Shown: positions 18,216 through 27,603 of the stretch, in pieces
Numbering within the stretch: position 1 is the first letter of the stretch
Layout of the letters: each line of letters begins with the position of its first letter
The notes under the pieces: generated by a model
Seen by the model: only the letters and a program-made list of their open reading frames with translations
What the model was told of the DNA's origin: nothing
The model's database searches: none
Program-made: the position numbers and the translations under genes
Assembly: GCF_000819725.1 (NCBI RefSeq)
Contig: NZ_CDDH01000075.1
Coordinates: forward strand, 1-40,388
Length of the DNA stretch: 40,388 bases
Direction: 5' to 3'
Source: Aeromonas australiensis
GTDB lineage: Bacteria; Pseudomonadota; Gammaproteobacteria; Enterobacterales; Aeromonadaceae

Positions 18216-18437
18216 TTAGCCGAGTCCTGAGCCTTCCCAGCCCAGTTCGATCAGCCCCTTGGCGACAAAACCCGCACAACCCAGAAACAGTACCAACCAG
18301 ACGATAAAACGGCCGAAACGGGGCACGTTGCCGCGCTTGAGCACGTCCTGAATGGCCAGGCCAATCAATATGAAAATGGCCACAAAGAATAACTTGAGGC
18401 CCAAACTTTCGATCAGGTCGATATGTTCACTTAGCAT
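18216..18437 (-). CDS. DUF2788 small membrane protein
   Basis: 73 aa with two hydrophobic helices (about 10-30 and 43-62) joined by a basic loop (KRGNVPRFGR). It matches the DUF2788 family of small gammaproteobacterial inner-membrane proteins with no known function. ATG at 18437. The 20-base gap to ybfE and 55-base gap from ybfF suggest one transcript. Confidence 0.8.
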   Translation of the reverse strand: MLSEHIDLIESLGLKLFFVAIFILIGLAIQDVLKRGNVPRFGRFIVWLVLFLGCAGFVAKGLIELGWEGSGLG

Positions 18438-18492
18438 GGATTGCGCACACTCCTTATGACCGGCGCACTATATCACAAAGGATTTGAAACTG

Positions 18493-19275
18493 TTAACCGC
18501 CTGTCGACAGGAAATCCACAACCAATTTATTGAACAAAACCGGCTTTTCCGCATGCAGCCAGTGGCCGCTGCCCGCGATGACCCGCACCTTTGCCGCCGG
18601 GAATTGGGCCAGTGCCGTCTCGCTGTATTGGGGCTGCATATAGTCAGAATCCCCCCCTTTGATAAAGAGCACAGGCCCCTCGAAGCGGCGATCATCCTCT
18701 GGCCAGCCCATGATGTTGGCGTAGTTTTGCTCAAGGGCGGGCACATTGAAGCGCCAACCCCAGCCATGCTCGCCTCTGGCGAAGGATTTGAGCAGAAACT
18801 GGCGCACCCCGGCGATCTCGATGTGCTGCGCCAGCATGGCTTCCGCTTCACTGCGGCTTTGCGGCGGCGTGCGCAGGGTGGCGTTGAGGCCGGCAAAGAC
18901 ATTCTGGTGGCGGGAGTGGGGATAGGTGACTGGCGCCATATCGGCCACCACCAGCTTGGTCACCCGCGCTGGCGCCAGCTTGGCGAGCTGCATCGCCACC
19001 TTGCCACCCATCGAGTGGCCAATCAGGGTTGCGTTGGCAATCTCCAGCCGATCCATCAGGGTCAGGATATCGGCTGCCTGGGCCGGATAGCTCATCTCGC
19101 TGCCATGAAAGGAGGCGCCGTGGTTACGCAGATCAACGCTGATGACCCGGTACTGTTCGCAGAGGGCACGGGCCAGCAGGCCGAGGTTGTCGAGGCTGCC
19201 AAACAGGCCGTGGATCAGAATGACTGCCGGGCCCTGCCCCTGCTCCTTGAAGTTCAATATGCTATTTTGTTGCAA
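18493..19275 (-). CDS. ybfF: YbfF-type alpha/beta-hydrolase (esterase)
   Basis: 260 aa serine hydrolase. Oxyanion-hole motif VILIHGLFGSLDNLG (about 18-32), nucleophile elbow GHSMGG (about 87-92), and probable catalytic His in GSGHWLHAE near the C-terminus. E. coli YbfF is an acyl-CoA/short-chain esterase. The start is probably TTG at 19275, with AAGG about 7 bases upstream; no ATG lies in frame near the N-terminus. Divergent from seqA. Confidence 0.93.
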   Translation of the reverse strand: MQQNSILNFKEQGQGPAVILIHGLFGSLDNLGLLARALCEQYRVISVDLRNHGASFHGSEMSYPAQAADILTLMDRLEIANATLIGHSMGGKVAMQLAKLAPARVTKLVVADMAPVTYPHSRHQNVFAGLNATLRTPPQSRSEAEAMLAQHIEIAGVRQFLLKSFARGEHGWGWRFNVPALEQNYANIMGWPEDDRRFEGPVLFIKGGDSDYMQPQYSETALAQFPAAKVRVIAGSGHWLHAEKPVLFNKLVVDFLSTGG

Positions 19276-19483
19276 AATGACACCTTGTCGGTCGTGGGTG
19301 CGTATCGGTGTTTTATTTAACGCACTGGAAAGAAAAGGATTTCGTCCAACGGATGGGGAATAAATGTGGTTTTTTTTCTAAAAAATCCCGTCCGGATCGG
19401 CTATCAGTGCGGCTGATCACACACTTGGCCCGCTATTATGCCGTATTCTCGATGAGATTCATGTACATCTGCCAGCCCCTTGC

Positions 19484-19512
19484 TTGGGCTGTCGGGTTTG
19501 CCTATGTATAAT
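19484..19512 (+). promoter_or_regulatory. seqA promoter
   Basis: TTGGGC (19484-19489) and a perfect TATAAT (19507-19512), 17 bases apart, about 38 bases before the seqA ATG. The other part of the gap 19276-19549 shows nothing distinct. Confidence 0.65.
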
Positions 19513-19549
19513 CGCCGCATCCGAATTTCGACGAGTCCAGCGCATCCCT

Positions 19550-20059
19550 ATGAAAACCATCGAGCTTGATGACGATCTCTACTTCTATATCGCCAGCCAG
19601 ACCCGGCACATTGGTGAGAGTGCCTCCGATATCCTGCGCCGTCTGCTGGAACAGCCTGCTCATCAAGGTGTGCCGGTTGCCGAGTACGTTGCCATCGCGC
19701 AGCCCAGTGCGGTAGCCACCCAGCAAGGGCTGCAAGCCCTGCTCGATTCCGGTGAGCTGAAAAAGGAAGAGAAGTCCATCAACCGCTTTATGCTGGTGCT
19801 CAGTACCCTCTACCGGGATAACCCGGAAGGCTTTACCCAGGCCACCGAAATCAAGGGGCGCAAGCGCGTCTATTTCTCGCAGGATCCCGAGGCTCTGCGC
19901 GCCAGTGGCAGCACCACCAAGCCCAAGCCGGTACCGGACACCCCGTTCTGGGTGATCACCAACACCAACACCAGCCGCAAGCAGAACATGGTGGCCCAGC
20001 TGATGGCCAGCATGGGCTATGGCGAAGAGGTGATCGCGCAGGTGTGTGGCGCCATTTAA
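19550..20059 (+). CDS. seqA: Replication-initiation negative regulator SeqA
   Basis: Binds hemimethylated GATC sites, sequesters oriC and organises new DNA. 169 aa (E. coli 181). The N-terminal ribbon-helix-helix/oligomerisation part is [18 protein letters not shown] to about residue 35. After a linker comes the DNA-binding domain (about 60-169) with [30 protein letters not shown] and [16 protein letters not shown], the last contacting methylated GATC. The ATG at 19550 matches the family start. It is followed after 58 bases by pgm, as in E. coli. Confidence 0.97.
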   Translation: MKTIELDDDLYFYIASQTRHIGESASDILRRLLEQPAHQGVPVAEYVAIAQPSAVATQQGLQALLDSGELKKEEKSINRFMLVLSTLYRDNPEGFTQATEIKGRKRVYFSQDPEALRASGSTTKPKPVPDTPFWVITNTNTSRKQNMVAQLMASMGYGEEVIAQVCGAI

Positions 20060-20117
20060 CGATTCTTCAAGACTCAGGCCTTGCCCGGCAAGGCCGCCAT
20101 TACGCAAGGAAAACGCC

Positions 20118-21767
20118 ATGGCTCAGCATTCCCACGCCGGTCAACCGGCCCGTTTAAGCGATCTGACCAACATCCCCCGTCTGGTCAGCGCCTACTACCT
20201 CAACAAGCCGGACATGAGCCGCCCCGAGCAGCGGGTTGCCTTTGGTACCTCCGGCCACCGTGGCAGTGCCTTGCACAGCGCCTTTACCGAATCCCATATT
20301 CTGGCGGTGACCCAGGCGCTGGTGGAGTATCGCCAGCAGGCCGGTATCACTGGCCCGCTGTTTGTCGGCATGGATACCCACGCCCTCTCCGAATCCGCCT
20401 TTGCCAGCGCCGTCGAAGTGCTGGCGGCCAACGGCGTCGAGACCCGCATTCAGGCTGGCCTCGGCTTTACTCCGACCCCGGTTATCTCCCACGCCATCCT
20501 GCGCCACAATGCAGGCAAACCGGCTGCCCGTGCTGACGGCGTGGTGATCACTCCGTCCCACAACCCGCCGGAAGATGGTGGCTTCAAGTACAACCCGCCT
20601 CACGGTGGCCCCGCCGAAGGAGAGATCACCAAGTGGGTCGAGGACCGTGCCAACGCGATTCTGGAAGCGGGTCTGGCTGGCGTGAAGCGGATGCCGTTCG
20701 CCGAGGCGCTCAAGAGCCCGTTCGTGGTGGAGCACGATTATGTGACCCCCTATGTGGATGATCTGAAGAACGTACTGGACATGGACGCCATCAAGAACGC
20801 GGGCATCAAGATCGGTGTCGATCCGCTGGGCGGCTCCGGCGTCGCCTACTGGGACGTCATCGCCAAGACCTATGGTCTGAACATCGAAGTGGTGAACTAC
20901 AAGGTCGACCCGACCTTCTCCTTCATGACCCTGGATAAAGACGGCAAGATCCGGATGGACTGCTCCAGTCCGTTCGCCATGGCGAGCCTGATTGCCCTCA
21001 AAGACAAGTTCGACATCGCCCTTGGCAACGACCCTGACTACGACCGTCACGGCATCGTCACCAAGTCTGGCCTGATGAACCCGAACCACTATCTGGCGGT
21101 AGCAATCCAGTATCTGTTTACCCATCGCACCGGCTGGTCTGCGGATGCGGCCGTCGGCAAGACGCTGGTATCTTCCTCCATGATCGACCGGGTTGCCGGC
21201 GAGATTGGCCGCACCCTCAAAGAGGTGCCGGTCGGCTTCAAGTGGTTCGTGGATGGCCTCTACAGCGGCGAGTTCGGCTTTGGCGGCGAGGAGAGCGCGG
21301 GCGCCTCCTTCCTGCGCAAAGATGGCACCGTCTGGACCACTGACAAGGATGGCTTCATTCTGGCGCTGCTGGCGGCGGAAATTCTGGCGGTCACCGGCAA
21401 GGATCCGCAGGCTCATTACAACGCACTGGAAGCCAAGTTTGGCCGCTCCAGCTATCGCCGTATCGACGCCCCGGCCAACAGCGCCCAGAAAGCGGTGCTC
21501 TCCAAGCTGGATCCGGCACTGGTAGAAGCCTCAACGCTCGCTGGTGAGCCCATCATTGCCAAGCTGACCAAGGCACCTGGCAACGATGCCGCCATAGGCG
21601 GCCTCAAGGTAGTGACCGAGAACGGCTGGTTCGCGGCGCGCCCCTCCGGTACCGAGTCTATCTACAAGATCTATATGGAGAGTTTCAAGGGCGACGCGCA
21701 CCTCGACCTCATCCAGCAGGAAGCCCAGCAGATCGTCTCCGCGGCACTGGCCAAGGCTGGTGTCTAA
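20118..21767 (+). CDS. pgm: Phosphoglucomutase, alpha-D-glucose-specific
   Basis: Interconverts glucose-1-P and glucose-6-P. 549 aa (E. coli 546). Motifs: [11 protein letters not shown] near the N-terminus, catalytic phosphoserine S147 in [12 protein letters not shown], metal loop [10 protein letters not shown], sugar-binding GEESAGASF, and the phosphate-binding [12 protein letters not shown] near the end. The ATG at 20118 has AAGGA upstream. Likely co-transcribed with seqA and closed by the hairpin at 21796. Confidence 0.97.
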   Translation: MAQHSHAGQPARLSDLTNIPRLVSAYYLNKPDMSRPEQRVAFGTSGHRGSALHSAFTESHILAVTQALVEYRQQAGITGPLFVGMDTHALSESAFASAVEVLAANGVETRIQAGLGFTPTPVISHAILRHNAGKPAARADGVVITPSHNPPEDGGFKYNPPHGGPAEGEITKWVEDRANAILEAGLAGVKRMPFAEALKSPFVVEHDYVTPYVDDLKNVLDMDAIKNAGIKIGVDPLGGSGVAYWDVIAKTYGLNIEVVNYKVDPTFSFMTLDKDGKIRMDCSSPFAMASLIALKDKFDIALGNDPDYDRHGIVTKSGLMNPNHYLAVAIQYLFTHRTGWSADAAVGKTLVSSSMIDRVAGEIGRTLKEVPVGFKWFVDGLYSGEFGFGGEESAGASFLRKDGTVWTTDKDGFILALLAAEILAVTGKDPQAHYNALEAKFGRSSYRRIDAPANSAQKAVLSKLDPALVEASTLAGEPIIAKLTKAPGNDAAIGGLKVVTENGWFAARPSGTESIYKIYMESFKGDAHLDLIQQEAQQIVSAALAKAGV

Positions 21768-21795
21768 GCCGCCTTCGTGTTATTGACCGCTGACT

Positions 21796-21828
21796 AAAAA
21801 AGAGGAGCCGTCATGGCTCCTCTTTTTT
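21796..21828. terminator. Bidirectional terminator after pgm
   Basis: A 14-bp perfect stem, AAAAAAGAGGAGCC with GGCTCCTCTTTTTT, loop GTCAT. It serves pgm (rightward) and the EamA gene (leftward). Confidence 0.92.
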
Positions 21829-21854
21829 ATGCCAGGATCGGGGTTATCCGGCGT

Positions 21855-22736
21855 TTACCCCTTATTGCAGTGACCTGTGATCGCTTGGCTGGCTTGCCAC
21901 CGCTTGACGAAGGGGCGAGCTGGCAGCTTCATCAGGAAGAGGGAGAGCAGGATCACCCCGATGCCGATCCACTGGCTGACATCCAGGGTTTCACCCACCA
22001 TCAATACCCCAAGCGACACAGCCATCATGGGATTGGTGAGGGCCAGCATGCCCATCACCTCTGGGCCGTGGTGCTTTAATCCCCACAACCAGGCCCAGTA
22101 GCCCAGCGCGGTGTTGAGCAGGATCAACCAGAGCAATCCCGGCGCACTGGCCGGATCCGGTAACGGCATTGGGCCAGCCAGCCACCAGGCGAGCGGGATC
22201 AGCATCAAGCCCCCAAGCAGCAATTGCCATGCGGTCAGCGCCAGCAGATCGTTTACCGGCCAGTGGCGCATCCAGCGGCTTGATTGGCCGATCAGCACTG
22301 TGGCCAGCATGGCGCATGCAACTCCGACAGGATCCAGATTGGCAGAGGGGTTGAGCAACAGTAATACCCCAGCCAACCCCATCAATCCCAGCAGTAGCCA
22401 TTTCAGGCTCGGTCGTGTGCCATCTTGCAACCAGGCCAGTAGCATCAGCACCAGCGGCAGGGTGGCACCAAGTGTACCTGCTACTGCCCCCGGCAGCCGG
22501 AAGGCTGCCACAAACAGCAAAGCGAAGAAGGCGGCAATGTTGCAAAACGCCAACAGGAACTGCTTGCCCCAGGGCAGAGGCGGCATGCGCGGATGCAACA
22601 GTAACAAGAGCAGTCCTGCAGGCAGTGCCCGCCATACGGCAACCCAGTAGGGTGAGTAGTCAGTCAGGTAGAGGCTGACGACAGCATAGGTGCTGCCCCA
22701 AAGCAGTGGAGCCAGCAAGGCGATCAGCATTGGCAT
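21855..22736 (-). CDS. EamA-family drug/metabolite exporter
   Basis: 293 aa inner-membrane protein with about ten hydrophobic helices in two EamA repeats. The first opens with ALLAPLLWGSTYAVVS; the second ends with LTNPMMAVSLGVLMVGETL, the family's signature region. Members export amino acids or other small metabolites; the substrate cannot be told. ATG at 22736, with a second ATG two codons later. It is divergent from a MarR regulator, and one of two shared candidate operators lies 17 bases upstream of its start, so the regulator probably controls it. Confidence 0.9.
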   Translation of the reverse strand: MPMLIALLAPLLWGSTYAVVSLYLTDYSPYWVAVWRALPAGLLLLLLHPRMPPLPWGKQFLLAFCNIAAFFALLFVAAFRLPGAVAGTLGATLPLVLMLLAWLQDGTRPSLKWLLLGLMGLAGVLLLLNPSANLDPVGVACAMLATVLIGQSSRWMRHWPVNDLLALTAWQLLLGGLMLIPLAWWLAGPMPLPDPASAPGLLWLILLNTALGYWAWLWGLKHHGPEVMGMLALTNPMMAVSLGVLMVGETLDVSQWIGIGVILLSLFLMKLPARPFVKRWQASQAITGHCNKG

Positions 22737-22752
22737 TATTTATCTCTTCACA

Positions 22753-22774
22753 AAGTATCTTTAAGTGAAGATAA
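22753..22774. promoter_or_regulatory. Candidate MarR operator, EamA side
   Basis: AAGTATCT-N7-AAGATAA (AAGTATCT at 22753-22760, AAGATAA at 22768-22774), an imperfect palindrome with TATCTT/AAGATA arms. The same arms and spacing recur 47 bases away next to marR. Confidence 0.65.
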
Positions 22775-22799
22775 ATTAGCGCCAAATTGATTTATCATC

Positions 22800-22821
22800 A
22801 AGTATCTCGATATAAAGATAA
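22800..22821. promoter_or_regulatory. Candidate MarR operator, regulator side
   Basis: AAGTATCT-N7-AAGATAA again (22800-22807 and 22815-22821), ending 10 bases before the regulator's ATG. This suggests autoregulation. Confidence 0.65.
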
Positions 22822-22831
22822 GTGGTTGGCG

Positions 22832-23314
22832 ATGGAATCAGATCATGTAGACCTGCTGCTGGCTCAGTGGGCCCGGCAGCGACCGGATCTCGATTGTTCT
22901 CCTATGGGGGTGCTGGGTCGGGTAGCCCGGATGGCGGCAATTGCCGGTCGTGAGGTGAGTGAAGAGCTCAAGGAGTGCGGCCTGCTTGGCACGGACTTCG
23001 ACATTTTGGCGACCCTGCGTCGGTCGGGTGAGCCACTGACGCCGACAGTGCTCTACCAATCGGCCATGTTGAGTTCGGGTGCCATGACGGCCCGGCTCGA
23101 CAAGCTGGCCGAGCGGGGACTGATAGAGCGGCAAGCGGCGCCCAGCGATCGGCGCAGCCTGCTGGTCTGCCTCACCGAATCGGGCAAAGCGCTTATCGAC
23201 CGAGCGGTTGAGCTGCACGTGGCCAACGAGCGTCGCCTGCTGGCGCCACTGACCGAGGCGGAGCAGGCTCAGTTAGCGGCACTGCTCAAACGCTGGTTGC
23301 TGGAAAACGAATAA
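22832..23314 (+). CDS. MarR-family transcriptional regulator
   Basis: 160 aa with a winged helix: recognition region TPTVLYQSAMLSSGAMTARLDKLAERG, then the wing IERQAAPSDRRSLLVCLTESG, and helices at both ends for dimer formation. The ATG at 22832 (MESDHVDLL) is chosen; the frame could also open at a TTG at 22787, but that would place the second operator inside the gene. Divergent from the EamA transporter, its likely target. The inducer is unknown. Confidence 0.92.
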   Translation: MESDHVDLLLAQWARQRPDLDCSPMGVLGRVARMAAIAGREVSEELKECGLLGTDFDILATLRRSGEPLTPTVLYQSAMLSSGAMTARLDKLAERGLIERQAAPSDRRSLLVCLTESGKALIDRAVELHVANERRLLAPLTEAEQAQLAALLKRWLLENE

Positions 23315-23340
23315 AAAAACGGGCCAGCAGGCCCGTTTTT
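23315..23340. terminator. Terminator after the MarR gene
   Basis: AAAAACGGGCC / GGCCCGTTTTT, an 11-bp stem with loop AGCA, directly after the stop codon. It also lies 22 bases beyond the mltB stop on the other strand, so it probably works both ways. Confidence 0.9.
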
Positions 23341-23361
23341 GTTGGCAAATCAGTGCTTGAC

Positions 23362-24465
23362 TCAGTAACCGCCTTTGGCCTCTTTCACCGCCAGCCCCAG
23401 CTGCCATACCGCCATGGCGTAGTGGGTGCTGTGGTTGTAGCGGGTAATGGTGTAGAAGTTGGGCAGGCCGTACCAGTATTGGTAGCCGGTGCCCACATCG
23501 AGGCGCAGCAGGCTCGCCTCGTTGTGGTTGCCAAGGGTGCTGGTGGGAGTGAGCCCCGCACGGCGCAGAGTGGCAACCGGGTAGCGGGTTTTGAAGCCGT
23601 GCTCGTAGCCTGGCAGCTGACCCTGGCCACGTACTGCTACTGGCTGGTTTTGTTCCCAGCCGTGTGCCTTGAAGTAGTTGGCGACGCTGCCGATGGCATC
23701 CACCGGATCCCACAGGTTGGTATGGCCGTTGCCGTTGAAGTCCACCGCATAGCGCTGGAAGCTGGAGGGCATAAACTGGCCATAACCCATGGCGCCGGCA
23801 TAGGAGCCCTGTGGCACGGTCGGGTCCATCCCCTCATCGCGGGTCATCACCAGGAAGGATTCCAGCTCGCCGGTGAAGAATTCGGCGCGACGCGGGTAAT
23901 CAAACGCCAGGGTCGCTAGCGCATCCAGGATGCGGGTCTTGCCCATCACCCGGCCCCAGCGGGTTTCCACGCCAATGATGCCAACGATGATCTCGGGGGG
24001 AACCCCATACACCTGCTGAGCACGGTTCAGCTCGCTCTCGTATTCACGCCAGAAGTTGACGCCGTTCTGTACGTTGTCCGGGGTGATGAACTTGGCGCGG
24101 TAGCGATTCCAGGCGCCGGTCGGGCCGGTCGGCGGGGTGGTGGTCGGGGCCTGTGCATCCATCAGACGGATGATCCAGTCATAACGCTGTGCCTGTGCCA
24201 GCAGCTGGTGAAGCTCACTTCTGTTAAAGCCGTGCTGTTCGACCATCTTCTGGACGAATCGGTCCACATTGGGGCGATTGGCAAAATCCCCCTTGCTGAC
24301 CCCGGGCCCTGTCACCAGTTGAGAGGCTGGTGTGCTGGCGGGTTTCTGAGTGAGAAAAGCGCTCTCGGGTTGGGGAACGACGACCTGCTTGGTTGGCGGG
24401 GGGCTGCTGCAGCCACCGAGGAGGGGGAACAACGACAGAGTGAGCAGTGAGGCAAGGCGACGCAT
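23362..24465 (-). CDS. mltB: Membrane-bound lytic murein transglycosylase B
   Basis: Outer-membrane lipoprotein that cleaves peptidoglycan to 1,6-anhydromuropeptides. 367 aa (E. coli 361). Lipoprotein signal ending LLGGC (C19), catalytic glutamate E167 in GIIGVETRWGRVMGK, then GAMGYGQFMPSSFQRYAVDFNGNGH. The last stretch resembles the EF-hand-like loop region of E. coli Slt35. The ATG at 24465 (MRRLASLL) starts the signal peptide. It lies downstream of the ynj-type operon on the same strand, with a 132-base gap in which I see no clear terminator. Confidence 0.95.
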   Translation of the reverse strand: MRRLASLLTLSLFPLLGGCSSPPPTKQVVVPQPESAFLTQKPASTPASQLVTGPGVSKGDFANRPNVDRFVQKMVEQHGFNRSELHQLLAQAQRYDWIIRLMDAQAPTTTPPTGPTGAWNRYRAKFITPDNVQNGVNFWREYESELNRAQQVYGVPPEIIVGIIGVETRWGRVMGKTRILDALATLAFDYPRRAEFFTGELESFLVMTRDEGMDPTVPQGSYAGAMGYGQFMPSSFQRYAVDFNGNGHTNLWDPVDAIGSVANYFKAHGWEQNQPVAVRGQGQLPGYEHGFKTRYPVATLRRAGLTPTSTLGNHNEASLLRLDVGTGYQYWYGLPNFYTITRYNHSTHYAMAVWQLGLAVKEAKGGY

Positions 24466-24597
24466 AGGGTTCTCAAAGAGAGTGATAGAAGTGCCGTCAT
24501 GGTAAAACATTGGTTCCGCTGCGCAAGTGTTCAGTGTGCCCTGTCCATCGCCAATTTATCGCGCGGTGGATTCGCGCTCTTGCGGAAGGACGGACGC

Positions 24598-25200
24598 TCA
24601 GCGCAAGGTATGGTAACCGCTCCAGAGCCGAGTCAGGGTGGTGATGGCGCAGAGCAGGGCAAAGCCGTAGGCGAGCGGGGCGAAGGCGGCGGGCCACAGG
24701 CACATCAGCACAAAGAGGGCGATCGTCTCGCTCCCCTCGGTGAGGCCGCCCAGATAGTAGAGGGACTTGTGGTGATAGACCGGATTGTCGATCCCCCGCT
24801 TTCCCGCCATGATGGCAAATGCCAGAAAGCTCGACCCTGTACCCATAAAGGCAAACAGCAGGGTGGCGGCGGGCAGCGCATTGGTAGGGACGGCGAGGGC
24901 AAAGCCCAGTACCACGGCGGCGTAGAAGATGAAATCGAGGGTGATGTCGAGAAAGCCGCCACAGTCGGTGATGCCGGTTTCCCGCGCCACGGCGCCATCG
25001 AGCCCGTCCAGCAAGCGGTTGAGCAGGATGGCCGCCAGTGCCCACTGATAGCAGCCAAAGGCCAGCAGCGGCAGCGCCAGCATGCCGATGGCAAAGCCGG
25101 TGAGGCTCACCTGATTGGCGCTGATCCCGGCACGGCAGAGCGGTTTGGCCAGCTGGGTGAGGGGGTTGCGGATCACGGGGATCAGGTGGCGATCAAACAA
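24598..25200 (-). CDS. ynjF: YnjF-type CDP-alcohol phosphotransferase
   Basis: 200 aa inner-membrane enzyme of the CDP-alcohol phosphatidyltransferase family, which joins an alcohol phosphate to a CDP-linked lipid or alcohol; its substrate is unknown. The family signature is clear: D-x2-DG-x2-AR then G-x3-D-x3-D (LLDGLDGAVARETG ... GGFLDITLDF). About five to six membrane helices. The start is probably TTG at 25200, with AAGGAG placed correctly after the ynjD stop (16-base gap); the longer frame overlaps ynjD. Last gene of the operon, as ynjF is in E. coli. Confidence 0.88.
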   Translation of the reverse strand: MFDRHLIPVIRNPLTQLAKPLCRAGISANQVSLTGFAIGMLALPLLAFGCYQWALAAILLNRLLDGLDGAVARETGITDCGGFLDITLDFIFYAAVVLGFALAVPTNALPAATLLFAFMGTGSSFLAFAIMAGKRGIDNPVYHHKSLYYLGGLTEGSETIALFVLMCLWPAAFAPLAYGFALLCAITTLTRLWSGYHTLR

Positions 25201-25216
25201 GATAAACACTCCTTGG

Positions 25217-25894
25217 TTAACAGTGGCATTCGGTGAGGTTGAGTATGGTGCCCGGCGCGTCTTCCGCATCGTGGGTCACCAGGATGGCGGGGATGGCTAG
25301 CGCCTTGATCCGGGCGAATACCAGCTCACGAAAGGCGGCCCGCAGTGGCTTGTCGAGGCGGGAGAAGGGCTCGTCCAGCAGCAGGGCGTCGGGTTCGGCC
25401 AATAGTGCCCGCAGCAGGCTGACTCGCGCCCGCTGACCCCCTGAAAGCTGTTGTGGCAGCTTGTCAGCCTGATCCGCCAGCGCGACCTGTGCCAATGCGG
25501 TCAGCGCCTTTTCCCGCCGCGCGCGTTTTCCCTTGATGGCCGCTGGCATGCCGAACATCAGGTTCTCCGCCACTGTCAGATGGTCAAACAGCAGGTCATC
25601 CTGAAACAGCATGCCGATGCGCCGTGCCTGCGGGGGCAAGGCGCTGACCCGCCGCTCGCCAAGTCTTATCTCCCCCTCCAGCCGGATCGGGCCGCTCCCC
25701 GTCAGCGCGCCGGGCAGTACCCCGGCGAGCCCTGCCAGCAGGGAGCTTTTACCGCAGCCGCTTGGCCCCATCAGGGTCAACACCTCGCCGGGAGCCACCT
25801 GCAGGGGGGGGAGCGAAAGCAGCAGATTTTCATCAAGGTAAAGTCGAAGAGGTGTGGTGCTTAGCATGGTGCCGTTGCCATGGTCAGAATTCAT
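25217..25894 (-). CDS. ynjD: YnjD-type ABC transporter ATP-binding protein
   Basis: 225 aa (E. coli YnjD 217). Walker A GPSGCGKSS (43-51), Q-loop FQDD (about 97-100), signature LSGGQ (150-154), Walker B LLLDEP (171-176), switch histidine H208. It powers the YnjC permease. The ATG at 25894 lies 2 bases after the ynjC stop with AAGGGCA upstream; the longer open frame runs back into ynjC. The protein ends NLTECHC, a slightly unusual Cys-containing tail. Confidence 0.95.
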   Translation of the reverse strand: MNSDHGNGTMLSTTPLRLYLDENLLLSLPPLQVAPGEVLTLMGPSGCGKSSLLAGLAGVLPGALTGSGPIRLEGEIRLGERRVSALPPQARRIGMLFQDDLLFDHLTVAENLMFGMPAAIKGKRARREKALTALAQVALADQADKLPQQLSGGQRARVSLLRALLAEPDALLLDEPFSRLDKPLRAAFRELVFARIKALAIPAILVTHDAEDAPGTILNLTECHC

Positions 25895-25896
25895 CG

Positions 25897-27603
25897 TCAG
25901 TGTGCCCTTGTGAGCGCCGGATTGATCCGCGCTGGCAGCCAGAGCGCCAGCAAATAGATAACGAGTGGCAGCAGCAGTTGCAGCAGGCCGTAGAGCCCCG
26001 CCAGCCGCCGGTTGAGGCCGCTGCCGATGGCCACCGCTTCGGTGGTGATGGTGACCACTCTGCCTGCGCCAAAGAGCAGGGTCGGCAGATATTGGGCCAG
26101 GCTCACCGTAGCCCCCACCGCAAAGGCAAACAGCAGCGGGCGCGCCAGCAGCGGCGCTTTGACCTGCCACCAGGCTCGCCATGGCGTGGCCCCCAGCAGC
26201 AGGGCGCTCTGGGTGATCCGCGAGTCGAACTGGCGATAGGGGCCATGCAGACACAAATAGACATAGGGAAAGACAAACAGCAGCTGGCTCCAGAGCACCC
26301 AGCCCCAGCCAATGCCGCTGCTTATCGAGTCATGAGCAAGCCAATCCAGCCCGAGCCGGATACCAAACAGCAGGCTGGCCTGTGGCAGCAAGAGCGGCAG
26401 GCAGATAAGCCAGAGTGGCCAGGGGCGGCGCCCCGCTTGTGCCTCCAGACTCAATACCGCCATTATCAGTGCCAGTCCCCCGCTCGCCAGTGCCAGCAGT
26501 GCACTGGTTGCCAGCAGCGGCAGCAGGGTTGGTAGCAGATCCTGCCAGTAGTGGCCGCTCCACTGGCTGGGCCAGAGGGCGGGAAAGGGCCAACGGCGCG
26601 CCAGCGACCAGAGCAGCAGGGCGCCCAGTACCACCAGATTGAGGGTGATCAGGGTGAAGGCAAAGCCTGCAGCGAACCGATTGGCAAAGGAGTGGGGCGC
26701 AGCCCGTTTGCCGTCGAGCCAGTGGCCCTTACCCATCTCTTTATGAAGCCACTCCAGTAATCTGAGCAGGGCGATGAGCAGCGCCGTGATGGCGAGCAGC
26801 AACAGGGCGCCGCTGGCGGTGGCACCGCGCCAGCGCAGGTCCGGGTCCTGATACCAGAGCCACAACCGCACCGCCAGCGGGGCGGGGGCATCGGGCCCGA
26901 GCAGCTGGGCGAGATCCACCACCGCCACACCATATGCCGCCACCGCATAGAGGGGCAGGCGCAGGGCTGGCCACAGCGCCGGTAGCAGCAGGCGCCACCA
27001 GATCTGGGGGGCGCTGAAGCCAAGGCTCGCCCCCAGCCACTGCTGGCGTACCAGCTGGATGGGTTGCTGTGCGGCCATCGCCATCAGCAGCAAAAAGGGG
27101 GTCTCTTTGAAAACGAGCAGTGCAATCAGCCCGAGCCCCCAAGGATCCCGAAGGGTCTGCCAGTCGGGGGGCAGATCAAACCCGGTCAGGGCTGGCGAGA
27201 CGAGCCGTAGCAGCCAGCCGGAGGGGGCGAGCAGAAAGGCAAAGCCGATGGCAAAGGCGACGTGGGGCATGGCCAGCATGGGCGAGAGCAGACGACGGAG
27301 CAGGCCGAAAGCCCGGCTGTCGCTGTGTGCCAGCAGCAGGGCGGTCAACAGCAGACTACCGAGGGTGGAGGCGGCGCCAATCCACAAGCTCAGCGCTGCT
27401 GAGTGCCACAGGCCCGGCTGGGCCAGCAGCAAGGCGAGATGAGAGGCGGTCACCCCCTCCGCCAGCAGTTGCCACAGTCCCGCCAGCAATGGGATGACGA
27501 AGATCGCCAGATAAATGACCGCCATCCCAATATTCATACTGGGGTGGCGTGTCAAGCGGCGCCACGGGGTGGAGCGGGAACGCGGGTGACCAGCGACGTG
27601 CAT
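25897..27603 (-). CDS. ynjC: YnjC-type ABC transporter permease (two fused halves)
   Basis: 568 aa inner-membrane protein (E. coli YnjC 511) with about twelve hydrophobic helices in two tandem permease domains, as in iron and thiamine permeases of this type. Coupling-loop regions can be seen near LGASLGFSAPQIWWRLLLP (first half) and LLLGATPWRAWWQVKAPLL (second half). The ATG at 27603 shares its A with the ynjB stop (TGATG). The substrate is unknown. Confidence 0.93.
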   Translation of the reverse strand: MHVAGHPRSRSTPWRRLTRHPSMNIGMAVIYLAIFVIPLLAGLWQLLAEGVTASHLALLLAQPGLWHSAALSLWIGAASTLGSLLLTALLLAHSDSRAFGLLRRLLSPMLAMPHVAFAIGFAFLLAPSGWLLRLVSPALTGFDLPPDWQTLRDPWGLGLIALLVFKETPFLLLMAMAAQQPIQLVRQQWLGASLGFSAPQIWWRLLLPALWPALRLPLYAVAAYGVAVVDLAQLLGPDAPAPLAVRLWLWYQDPDLRWRGATASGALLLLAITALLIALLRLLEWLHKEMGKGHWLDGKRAAPHSFANRFAAGFAFTLITLNLVVLGALLLWSLARRWPFPALWPSQWSGHYWQDLLPTLLPLLATSALLALASGGLALIMAVLSLEAQAGRRPWPLWLICLPLLLPQASLLFGIRLGLDWLAHDSISSGIGWGWVLWSQLLFVFPYVYLCLHGPYRQFDSRITQSALLLGATPWRAWWQVKAPLLARPLLFAFAVGATVSLAQYLPTLLFGAGRVVTITTEAVAIGSGLNRRLAGLYGLLQLLLPLVIYLLALWLPARINPALTRAH

